Source: Sporosarcina sp. BI001-red
GTDB taxonomy: Bacteria > Bacillota > Bacilli > Bacillales_A > Planococcaceae
DNA: 64,000 nt
Direction: 5' to 3'
Assembly (NCBI RefSeq): GCF_003384035.1
Contig: NZ_QQAK01000009.1
Coordinates: 1 to 64,000 of the forward strand
Notes under the pieces: generated by a model
What the model saw: only the letters and a program-made list of their open reading frames with translations
Told to the model about the DNA's origin: nothing
Databases searched by the model: none
Translations under genes and position numbers: made by a program
In this document: one piece after another, positions 56,952 to 64,000 of the stretch
How the letters are laid out: every line of letters starts with the position of its first letter
How positions within the stretch are numbered: position 1 is the first letter of the stretch

Positions 56952-58697
56952 ATGGGGTTTGCTAGTTTGACCAACTTGTGGACACTGGTATTTCCAGTAA
57001 CAGTAGTCATCTATTATTTATTCAGAAAGCGTTTTGTACCAAAAACGATCTCATCTACCTTGTTTTGGGACGAAGACCGCCGTGAAGAGAACGTTTCACC
57101 GTTCATACGTAATTTGCAACGCAATGCTCTATTTTACTTGCAACTGCTAGCGCTTCTTGTATTTGTATGGATGCTCCTAGCTCCGTACACGAAGCACTCC
57201 CAAACTGAAGGCATTCCCCTCGTGTTCATCGTCGATAGTTCAGCTACGATGCTAGCAACTCCTAACGGTTCCACCCTCTTTGAGATGAATCAAGAGGAGA
57301 TGAAAAAGTTATTGGATTCAGAAGAAGGGCGTCCTGTCTCCGTCGTGATTACAGGGAAGGAACCCGAATTTGCTATACAAAACAGCGATTCACCTGCTGC
57401 TACAAAAGTGATAGAAGGGCTAACCGTTCGGTATGAACAAAGTCATTTGGATACGTCTATTGAGCTTGTGAAGTCGATGTATGGTGAGCAGGGAGCAGAA
57501 GTTCACATCTTTACGGATGCATTGGAGCGGACAGCTTTGGCCTATGAAGTCACTAACATGAGTTGGCATGTACATACGAATGGGCAAAAAATAAACAACC
57601 ATTCCATTGTTCGATTCGGAGCAAATCGACGTGAAGAAGGGGTAACAGCGATTGTGAAATTGCAACATGATACAGAGAAAGCACAGTCAGGAAAAATTCT
57701 ATTAAAAGAGTCTGCCACTGGGGAAGTACTTGCTGAAGAATCTTTTAATGGTGAACCGGGCAGTGAAGAATTGATTTCTTTTAAAAAGATTGAGACCGAA
57801 GCTACTGCGCTTCAAGCTGAACTGATTAGTTCTGACGACTATGGCGCTGATAACACTAGTTATGCGCTGCTTGCGACTGAACGTGCGCAAGTAGTAGTGG
57901 ATGGTAAACTTCACGAATTATTAAGAAAAGCTGCGCAGGCTATAGAAGAGGTCACGATCGATAGTGGAGAAGACTTCGATGAAGATACTATTTTAAGAAT
58001 AACGGGCTCTGAAAGTTTTCTAGATAAAGGGAAACGGCCGATTTTCTTAGTCGGACGGGATACGGTCAAGCCGATTGAAGCCAAAGGAGAAGTTACCGTA
58101 ATAAATGATTCTTTGTTTTCAATTGCAGCTCCAAAGGATATGTATGTAGAAGAAGTGTATCCTCCATTTAAAGACTATGAAGTGCTCGCGAGAATCGGGA
58201 AAGATCCTCTTATCCAACGCTCCCCTCGTGGAGATATTATCTTTCTTGCAGACTTGGAAGCGACAGACTGGCCATTGCAACCTACTTTTCCACTATTCGT
58301 GTGGAGTGTCGTAAAATCGTTGTCAGACGACGCTGAAACACTTGGAGTATTCACGTCGCTTCAACGGAAGTCTGTCGTAATGACGGAAGCTGCAGATATA
58401 TATGAGTTATCAGGCTCTTATTTGTACACTACAGAGTCAGCAAATACATTACAGGCTCCAGCAATACCTGGCATTTATAAAGCAACAGATGGAATAACGG
58501 ATAAATTATTTGCTGTTCATCTCGATTCCTCTGAAAGAAATGTAGGGACAGGAGATTCGTATTCAACCGGAAATCTTGCAGCAACAGGTGTGAAGAAGGA
58601 GCAATCAATTCCAATCATCTGGCCATTTCTTCTGCCACTCTTACTAATAGTGCTCATAGAATGGGAGGTGCAGCGACGACGTGGATATCCGTATTGA
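56952..58697 (+). CDS. BatA-like membrane protein with VWA-type domain
   Basis: 581 residues. N-terminal BatA-like helix pair (LTNLWTLVFPVTVVIYYLF then FYLQLLALLVFVWMLLAPY) around RRVRV-like basic sequence, VWA-like domain starting PLVFIVDSSATMLAT (D95; MIDAS is D-x-S-x-T rather than D-x-S-x-S), a long beta-rich region and a C-terminal helix WPFLLPLLLIVLIEW. ATG 56952 follows GAGGAGGAG. Overlaps the next gene by 17 bases. The extracytoplasmic part is presumably between the helices. Confidence 0.85.
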   Translation: MGFASLTNLWTLVFPVTVVIYYLFRKRFVPKTISSTLFWDEDRREENVSPFIRNLQRNALFYLQLLALLVFVWMLLAPYTKHSQTEGIPLVFIVDSSATMLATPNGSTLFEMNQEEMKKLLDSEEGRPVSVVITGKEPEFAIQNSDSPAATKVIEGLTVRYEQSHLDTSIELVKSMYGEQGAEVHIFTDALERTALAYEVTNMSWHVHTNGQKINNHSIVRFGANRREEGVTAIVKLQHDTEKAQSGKILLKESATGEVLAEESFNGEPGSEELISFKKIETEATALQAELISSDDYGADNTSYALLATERAQVVVDGKLHELLRKAAQAIEEVTIDSGEDFDEDTILRITGSESFLDKGKRPIFLVGRDTVKPIEAKGEVTVINDSLFSIAAPKDMYVEEVYPPFKDYEVLARIGKDPLIQRSPRGDIIFLADLEATDWPLQPTFPLFVWSVVKSLSDDAETLGVFTSLQRKSVVMTEAADIYELSGSYLYTTESANTLQAPAIPGIYKATDGITDKLFAVHLDSSERNVGTGDSYSTGNLAATGVKKEQSIPIIWPFLLPLLLIVLIEWEVQRRRGYPY

Positions 58698-61266
58698 TCA
58701 TCCTTTTTGGTTACTCGTTTTAGTCCCTATTGTGGTCTACATGATTTTTACATGGCGGACAGTTCAAAGGAAAACCACTAGGAGTGCACTTCTTTTTACA
58801 CTTCGAAGTGCTTCCATTCTATTTCTGGTTGCAGCACTAGTGTCGCCATTTCTTGTGCTCTACAATGAAGAGGAACAGATTTTGTTCCTTGCCGATCGTT
58901 CAGCTTCAACTTCAAGTACATCGGAAGAAATAGATGCATTCATTGAACAAAGTCTACGTTCCAAAAAAGTTGACCAGACGGTAGGACTCTATTCGTTTGC
59001 AGGTGATTTTAGGACGGACGCATCCTTAACTAAAGAGCAAGTGCGTATACCTGAGGTTGAATCATTGGGAGAAGTCGGTGATACAGATATCGAAAAGGCC
59101 CTTAGCCTAGCGAATGCGATTGGTTCTCAAGAATCTGCAAAGAGAATTGTTTTGCTAACTGACGGATTGCAAACTCGTGGGGATGCGTTAAGCTACTTAG
59201 AGAAATCCACGGATAGCCGTGTACAAATTGACGTTGCACAGTTGAACCATCAAACGTTTCCGGATGCCGCTTTGACGAAGTTGGATGTGCCACGAACTGC
59301 GTACGCAGGGCAACAGCAGCTCATGACAATTGAAGTGAATGCATCAGATCGTACAACCGGGACCCTACACTTGTATCAAGACGATCGACCGCTTGGTGAA
59401 GAGAGCATTGAACTGATTCCAGGTGAAAATCAATTCACTTACCCATTACCAGCAGTGGATGCAGGTTTAGTGAAGTATGAGGCGAAGCTAGTCGTTGAAA
59501 ATGATCATTTTTTAGAGAATAATCGGATGTTTGCTGCTGTGACTGTACAGGGTCAACCCTCCGTATTAGTTGTCGAAACGGATGATCATCCATCGGTCAT
59601 CCCTGGTTTGTTGGATCAGAACACATTGAACGTGGTAACACTTCAAGCGAAAGATTTGCCTTCAACACTATCAGGATATTTACCGTATCAAGCAATCATC
59701 TTCGATAACGTGCCCGGCACTGTAGTTGGTGAAGAAAAAATGGCTTTGATTGAACAGACGGTGAAAAACTTCGGAACGGGTTTCATGATGACTGGAGGAA
59801 CCGACAGTTTCGGGCTTGGTGGTTATTTTAAAACGCCGATAGAAACTCTATTACCCGTAGAGATGGAAGTGAAAGGAAAAGAAGAACTTCCTTCCCTTGG
59901 ACTCGTTATCACTATGGACCGGTCAGGGAGTATGAGCGGCTCGAAACTAGCGCTCGCGCGCGAAGCTGCAGCGCGGTCGGTCGATTTACTGCGGGAAAAA
60001 GACACGTTCGGCTTCACTGCGTTTGACGATAGCATCTGGGAAGTTGTGCCTGTGGGTCCTCTTGACGATAAAAAAGACGTGACTGAGAAAATTCTATCAG
60101 TCCCTGCTGCTGGAGGGACAAATATTTTCCCTTCGGTGGCAAAAGCTTATGAGGATCTGGCAGATCTGTCTCTCCAACGGAAACACGTCATTCTCTTAAC
60201 GGATGGACAATCTCCGATGCCTGCCGGATATCTTGAAATTATTGAAGAAGCTAAAAGTAACAATACGACGTTATCCACAGTAGGAATCGGTTCAGATGCC
60301 GATCAATCTTTATTAGAAGCGATGGCGGTAGCCGGAGGAGGACGTTATTACGGGGTTTCTGATGAGTCTACGGTTCCTGCGATCTTGTCTCGTGAAACCA
60401 TAACGATGACGCGGACATATATCGAAGACGATCCATTTTATATGAAACTCGGAAATATCGCAGAGTGGAATGAGTTATTTGCTAAAGGTATCCCACAGAT
60501 GAATGCCTACATTGCTACGACTGCTAAACAAACAGCTGACGTTGCTGCGATTAGCCCTAAAGAAGATCCAATCCTTGCTGAATGGAAATATGGTCTAGGT
60601 CGTACTGTTGCATTCACATCGGATTCATCCGGTAAATGGTCTGGGGAACTGGCTGCGTGGGAAAAGTATCCGGAATTTTGGAATACGGCAATGACAAGAA
60701 TATTGCCTTCTTACAGTTCTGCCCCTTACGTACTGACACAAAGTGCTGGTGGGAAATTCACCATTACAGATACGAGCGGGGAAGCAGCATTTCTTGAAGT
60801 GTCAGCAGTGACAGAGTCAGGCGAGGAAATAGATGTCATGGAAGACCAAACGTCCCCTGGTAAAACGAATATTTCACTCGAAGCCGCACCGGGACTTGTA
60901 TACATCAGTGTAACAGATGACCAAAATCGCCTGTTCGAAACAGGAGTCACGATTCCTTACGGGGAAGAATATAGACCGAAAGAGCCGAACGAAGACTTGT
61001 TAGCAGCGATCGCTAAAGAAACTGGTGGACGTGTATTGAATAATCCTAAGGAAGCATTCCGTTCACTCCCATATCGGGGAGAAGAGCGCAGATCGATTAC
61101 GACTTGGCTGCTGTTAGGATCTTTACTTCTGTTTTTTGCAGATATCACATTGCGCCGTTTTAGTAGATTTGCACCAGTAGTAAGAAAGAAACTCACTGTT
61201 AATGGACTAGAAACAGGGGGGCAGACGAGTGTCACTGAACTCCTCAAACAAAAGCGGAAACGATAG
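58681..61266 (+). CDS. Large membrane protein with two VWA domains and an amidotransferase-like fold
   Basis: 861 residues, last gene of the operon. Two N-terminal helices (PFWLLVLVPIVVYMIF; ASILFLVAALVSPFLVL), VWA domain 1 with ILFLADRSASTSS (D72) and IVLLTDGLQTRGD, a GATase1-like region near 280-385 (FMMTGGTDSFGLGGY), VWA domain 2 with TMDRSGSMSGSK (D413) and VILLTDGQSPM, a beta-rich part, and a C-terminal helix (WLLLGSLLLFFADITL). GTG 58681 follows GGGAGGTG within the upstream gene. Both MIDAS sites are complete, so metal-dependent adhesion or MoxR-assisted assembly is plausible. Confidence 0.87.
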   Translation: MDIRIDHPFWLLVLVPIVVYMIFTWRTVQRKTTRSALLFTLRSASILFLVAALVSPFLVLYNEEEQILFLADRSASTSSTSEEIDAFIEQSLRSKKVDQTVGLYSFAGDFRTDASLTKEQVRIPEVESLGEVGDTDIEKALSLANAIGSQESAKRIVLLTDGLQTRGDALSYLEKSTDSRVQIDVAQLNHQTFPDAALTKLDVPRTAYAGQQQLMTIEVNASDRTTGTLHLYQDDRPLGEESIELIPGENQFTYPLPAVDAGLVKYEAKLVVENDHFLENNRMFAAVTVQGQPSVLVVETDDHPSVIPGLLDQNTLNVVTLQAKDLPSTLSGYLPYQAIIFDNVPGTVVGEEKMALIEQTVKNFGTGFMMTGGTDSFGLGGYFKTPIETLLPVEMEVKGKEELPSLGLVITMDRSGSMSGSKLALAREAAARSVDLLREKDTFGFTAFDDSIWEVVPVGPLDDKKDVTEKILSVPAAGGTNIFPSVAKAYEDLADLSLQRKHVILLTDGQSPMPAGYLEIIEEAKSNNTTLSTVGIGSDADQSLLEAMAVAGGGRYYGVSDESTVPAILSRETITMTRTYIEDDPFYMKLGNIAEWNELFAKGIPQMNAYIATTAKQTADVAAISPKEDPILAEWKYGLGRTVAFTSDSSGKWSGELAAWEKYPEFWNTAMTRILPSYSSAPYVLTQSAGGKFTITDTSGEAAFLEVSAVTESGEEIDVMEDQTSPGKTNISLEAAPGLVYISVTDDQNRLFETGVTIPYGEEYRPKEPNEDLLAAIAKETGGRVLNNPKEAFRSLPYRGEERRSITTWLLLGSLLLFFADITLRRFSRFAPVVRKKLTVNGLETGGQTSVTELLKQKRKR

Positions 61267-61274
61267 ATGTATTA

Positions 61275-61314
61275 TAAAATCCCAAAGCGCAGTGTTTGCG
61301 ACTTTGGGATTTTT
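61275..61314. terminator. Bidirectional terminator closing the operon and the MFS gene
   Basis: AAAATCCCAAAG and CTTTGGGATTTT with inner CGC/GCG pairing, T on both sides (61276-61312). Confidence 0.88.
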
Positions 61315-61319
61315 GAAGT

Positions 61320-62516
61320 TCATGAACGTGTAGTAGATAAAATAACTGAATTTCTCTTTGCCCAAGTAGCAGCTAATAAGAAACAGGAGAGAAGTATAGC
61401 GGTGCCGAGAAAGTACGGTGCTGTCATTTTCCAATCGAAAACGAATCCTGCTAGGGCAGGTCCTACCATGTTGCCTAAGCTCATGTAGGCATTCATCATT
61501 CCAGCTGCATAGCCTTGTTCGTTACCAGCAAGTTTTGAAACTAACGTATTTACTGCGGGTCTTAATAAGGCGGTAGCGGTTGAGAAAATCGTTGCAACTA
61601 GCAAAATCGACCAGAACATATTCACAAATGTAATACTGAGCATGGCAGCCGCTGCAATCACTAAGTTAATGAGGATAACACGCATTTCACCGAAGCGCTT
61701 AAACAAACGATTGATGACAAACGTTTGGATGATGACTCCAACGAATCCGCCCACTGTTATAATGACCGCAATCATGAGGGGGGTGTAATTATACTTAATC
61801 CCTACATATAGAGAAATGGTCGATTGGAAGTTTGCTAGGCCAAACGAGAAGACAAACATAACCAGTAAGACGACGAAGTAGGAAGTCTTCGTTGAGCGGG
61901 CAATTTGTTGAAACAAATTTTCGGTGCGTCGTGGCCCATTTTCAGCCGCAGCGCTCGGTGTAGGATTTGGTAAAATATAAACCGACATGACTGCAGCGAA
62001 CAATGCAGCGCCTGCAGCAAAGTAGAAGGGGAACTGTAGTCCGAACTTAGATAGAAAACCACCGATTCCAGGTCCTATCATGAATCCGAGAGACATAGAA
62101 GCACCAAGTAAACCCATACCGCGACCACGTTCTTCAAATGTTGTAATGTCCGCAACAAAAGCCATCATCGGTGGAATTAAGAATGCGGAGCCGATACCAG
62201 AGAAGAATCGAGCTACAAAGAGCATCCAAAGTTCTGTAGAAAGACCAAAGGCAAGTTGGGAAACACCATAGAGAATGAGTCCGAAAATGATGATATTCTT
62301 TCGTCCGTGCTTATCTGAAAGAGAACCGGAAACCGGAGAAAATATAAATTGGGCAAACGAGAACACGGCAATAAGCGAGCCGAGTGCAGCACCAGCCACG
62401 CCAAAGGTTCCTAAGTAATCAGGCATGATTGGAATGATGAGTCCAATTCCCGACATGGTAATGAACATATTGAACATTAAGATATAAATTGCAAATGATG
62501 TAGATTTAGCGCCCAC
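61320..62516 (-). CDS. MFS transporter, DHA1 drug:H+ antiporter type
   Basis: 398 residues with 12 predicted helices. Motif A between helices 2 and 3 (SPVSGSLSDKHGRKNIII) and motif C in helix 5 (GFMIGPGIGGFLSKFG) identify the drug-antiporter group, similar to NorA/Blt and YkuC. GTG 62516 has AAGGAGG 7 bases upstream; the ATG two bases earlier is in another frame. Convergent with the MoxR-VWA operon. Substrate unknown. Confidence 0.88.
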   Translation of the reverse strand: MGAKSTSFAIYILMFNMFITMSGIGLIIPIMPDYLGTFGVAGAALGSLIAVFSFAQFIFSPVSGSLSDKHGRKNIIIFGLILYGVSQLAFGLSTELWMLFVARFFSGIGSAFLIPPMMAFVADITTFEERGRGMGLLGASMSLGFMIGPGIGGFLSKFGLQFPFYFAAGAALFAAVMSVYILPNPTPSAAAENGPRRTENLFQQIARSTKTSYFVVLLVMFVFSFGLANFQSTISLYVGIKYNYTPLMIAVIITVGGFVGVIIQTFVINRLFKRFGEMRVILINLVIAAAAMLSITFVNMFWSILLVATIFSTATALLRPAVNTLVSKLAGNEQGYAAGMMNAYMSLGNMVGPALAGFVFDWKMTAPYFLGTAILLSCFLLAATWAKRNSVILSTTRS

Positions 62517-62674
62517 GCATGTTCCTCCTTTTAATCAGTCGTATCCTCGCCTTAGTCTATCACACAGCTCGTCTCCACTGTGTTCGAACACCTCAGACAA
62601 TTCTAGCAGTATAGACTTCCCAATTTGTTTACTAGGAATGGAGGTTTAACATTCGGGATTGTCCACGGTTGTTG

Positions 62675-62947
62675 AAAGTGCTCGTAAACCTCAAAAAGTG
62701 ATCATAACCTCAAGAAAGCGCTCATAAATCTCGAAAAGTGATCATAACCACAAGAAAGCGCTCATAAATCTCGAAAAGTGATCATAACCACAAGAAAGTG
62801 ATCATAAATCCCGAAAAGTGATCATAACCTCAGGAAAGCGCTCATAAACCTCAAAAAGTGATCATAACCTCAAGAAAGCGCTCATAAACCTCAAAAAGTG
62901 ATCATAACCTCAAGAAAGCGCTCATAAATCTCAAAAAGTGATCATAA
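62675..62947. repeat. Period-20 repeat array 2
   Basis: Fourteen units, AAAG at every 20 bases from 62675 to 62935, with cores AAAGCGCTCATAA and AAAGTGATCATAA as in array 1 but different variable parts (CCTCAAG, ATCTCGA, CCACAAG). Alternation breaks at 62795, where a GTGATC core stands in place of GCGCTC; the first unit is a hybrid (AAAGTGCTCGTAA). It lies between the potD terminator and the MFS promoter region. The remainder of the 570-base gap (62517-62674 and 62948-63042) holds nothing recognised. Confidence 0.95.
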
Positions 62948-63042
62948 AACCATAAAACTACTTACTCCACCTTACCCAAACGCCCGCGTTACATAACTAT
63001 CGTCCACTCAATCGCCACCTCGCGACCAATCAATCCCTTCCA

Positions 63043-63072
63043 TAAAAAAACAGAAGCGACAATCCGCTTCTG
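63043..63072 (-). terminator. Terminator of potD
   Basis: CAGAAGCG (63051-63058) and CGCTTCTG (63065-63072), with seven T following on the minus strand; 15 bases past the potD stop. Confidence 0.82.
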
Positions 63073-63087
63073 CTGCAACATATCCAA

Positions 63088-64000
63088 TTATTTCATATTC
63101 ATCTTGAATTCCAAAAACAACTCATTGTACTTACCGAGCATTTCCAACCCAAGATTTTTGTACACTTCTAAGTGATCGCGAGCCGCTTCATCCGGATAAT
63201 ACCTCTCGTCCGTGACCACCTCGGGATCTAAGAGATCCAACGCTTTTTTATTAGGCGTTGAATAGCCAACGTAATCCGCATTTTGAGCAGCAACTTCGGG
63301 ACGTAACATGAAGTTGATAAATTCATAAGCCCCATCAATGTTTTTCACCGTCTTTGGAATAACGATGTTATCGAACCATAAGTTTGACCCTTCCTTAGGA
63401 ACTACATAAGTGATGTCTTCATTCTCAGACATCATATCCGCTGCTTGCCCGGACCAGATGAGTGACACGGCTGCTTCGTTATTCATCATCATTTGTGTCA
63501 CTTCATCCCCGATGACAGCTTTAATATTCGGGCTCAACCTTTTCAGCTTATCTGTCGCTTCACGAAGTTCGTCAATGTTCGTTGAGTTGAGTGAATAGCC
63601 AAGTGAATTCAAACTCATACCCATTACTTCGCGCGCACTATCTACAAGGACAGCTTCTTGTTTGAGTGAAGGATCCCATAAATCATCCCAACTCTCAAAA
63701 GTTTGACCATTTAACAAAGTTGGATTATAAGCGATTCCTAGTGTTCCCCAAAAATAGGGGATGGAATACGTATTGTCAGGGTCAAAGGGAAGATCCATAA
63801 AGTAGGGATCGATATTTTTGATGTTAGGAATCTTGTCGTAATCAAGCGGAACGAGCAAATCTTTTTCTTGCATCATCTCCACCATATACTCGGAAGGGAC
63901 CGTAATGTCATAAGAAGTCCCGCCTTGCTCGATTTTCCCCATCATTCCCTCGTTAGAATCGAAGGTTTCATAGATGACATTGATACCTGTTTCTTTTTCA
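63088..64000 (-). CDS. potD: Spermidine/putrescine ABC transporter substrate-binding protein, 5' truncated
   Basis: The minus-strand frame is open to the window edge (EKETGINVIYETFDSNEGMM), so the N-terminus with its signal is missing. Markers: YDITVPSEYMVEMMQEKDLLVPLDY, IPYFWGTLGIAYNPTLL, AVSLIWSGQAADMM and WFDNIVIPKTVKNIDGAYEFINFMLRPEVAA, all PotD/PotF-type. Normally last in potABCD, which agrees with the terminator behind it; the rest would lie beyond 64000. Confidence 0.92.
   Translation of the reverse strand, partial: EKETGINVIYETFDSNEGMMGKIEQGGTSYDITVPSEYMVEMMQEKDLLVPLDYDKIPNIKNIDPYFMDLPFDPDNTYSIPYFWGTLGIAYNPTLLNGQTFESWDDLWDPSLKQEAVLVDSAREVMGMSLNSLGYSLNSTNIDELREATDKLKRLSPNIKAVIGDEVTQMMMNNEAAVSLIWSGQAADMMSENEDITYVVPKEGSNLWFDNIVIPKTVKNIDGAYEFINFMLRPEVAAQNADYVGYSTPNKKALDLLDPEVVTDERYYPDEAARDHLEVYKNLGLEMLGKYNELFLEFKMNMK

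Overview
The window looks like chromosome of a low-GC, endospore-forming Bacillales organism of the Planococcaceae, most likely Sporosarcina or a close relative. Two blocks keep Bacillus subtilis gene order: yjbH-yjbI-yjbJ-yjbL-relQ-nadK-yjbO-prpE, then cotO/cotZ-spoVIF-yjcF-yjcG-yjcH; and ykoY, ktrD, kinE, mhqR, ykvS, ykwC, ykyB, fadH, ykuL (darB), ccpC. The murE-prfC pair is instead an arrangement I associate with staphylococci. The genus is an inference.

Layout. 1-1.4 kb: right end of an IS256-family element, apparently inserted in an array of 20-bp repeats. 1.4-9 kb: stress, alarmone and NAD housekeeping plus mgtE. 8.7-13 kb: a spore cluster (cotO, cotZ, a sigma-G-type promoter driving a YhcN-like lipoprotein with spoVAC-spoVAD-spoVAEB, a YjcZ-like peptide, spoVIF). 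13-19.3 kb: yjcFGH, a PgpA-like phosphatase and a TAXI-type TRAP transporter with DUF1850. 20.3-23.6 kb: tRNA-Val followed by decayed prophage material, with three graded copies of the tRNA 3' end and its downstream sequence. 23.7-31.4 kb: a base-excision glycosylase, the qoxABCD quinol oxidase operon, a previously untracked 47-residue gene and an aldehyde dehydrogenase. 31.5-40.6 kb: murE, prfC, an RND exporter, a manganese riboswitch with ykoY, and ktrD. 40.9-49.3 kb: a KinE-like sporulation kinase, mhqR, a Spo0E-like phosphatase behind two Spo0A boxes, ykwC, an IS1182 deletion derivative, ykyB, fadH behind a perfect FadR operator, darB and ccpC. 49.3-61.3 kb: an eight-gene operon joining an ABC exporter to a MoxR/DUF58/von Willebrand A system. 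61.3-64 kb: an MFS exporter, a second 20-bp repeat array and a truncated potD.

The least explained items are the period-20 repeat arrays (two sites, 14 units each), the 12-kb MoxR-VWA-ABC operon with its 24-copy Gly-Gln microsatellite, and the three-copy tRNA-Val attachment ladder with a conserved structured tail. Regulation is unusually legible: sigma-G and candidate sigma-K promoters, paired Spo0A boxes, a FadR site, a cre-like site, and a manganese riboswitch whose terminator shares a strand with its P1 stem.
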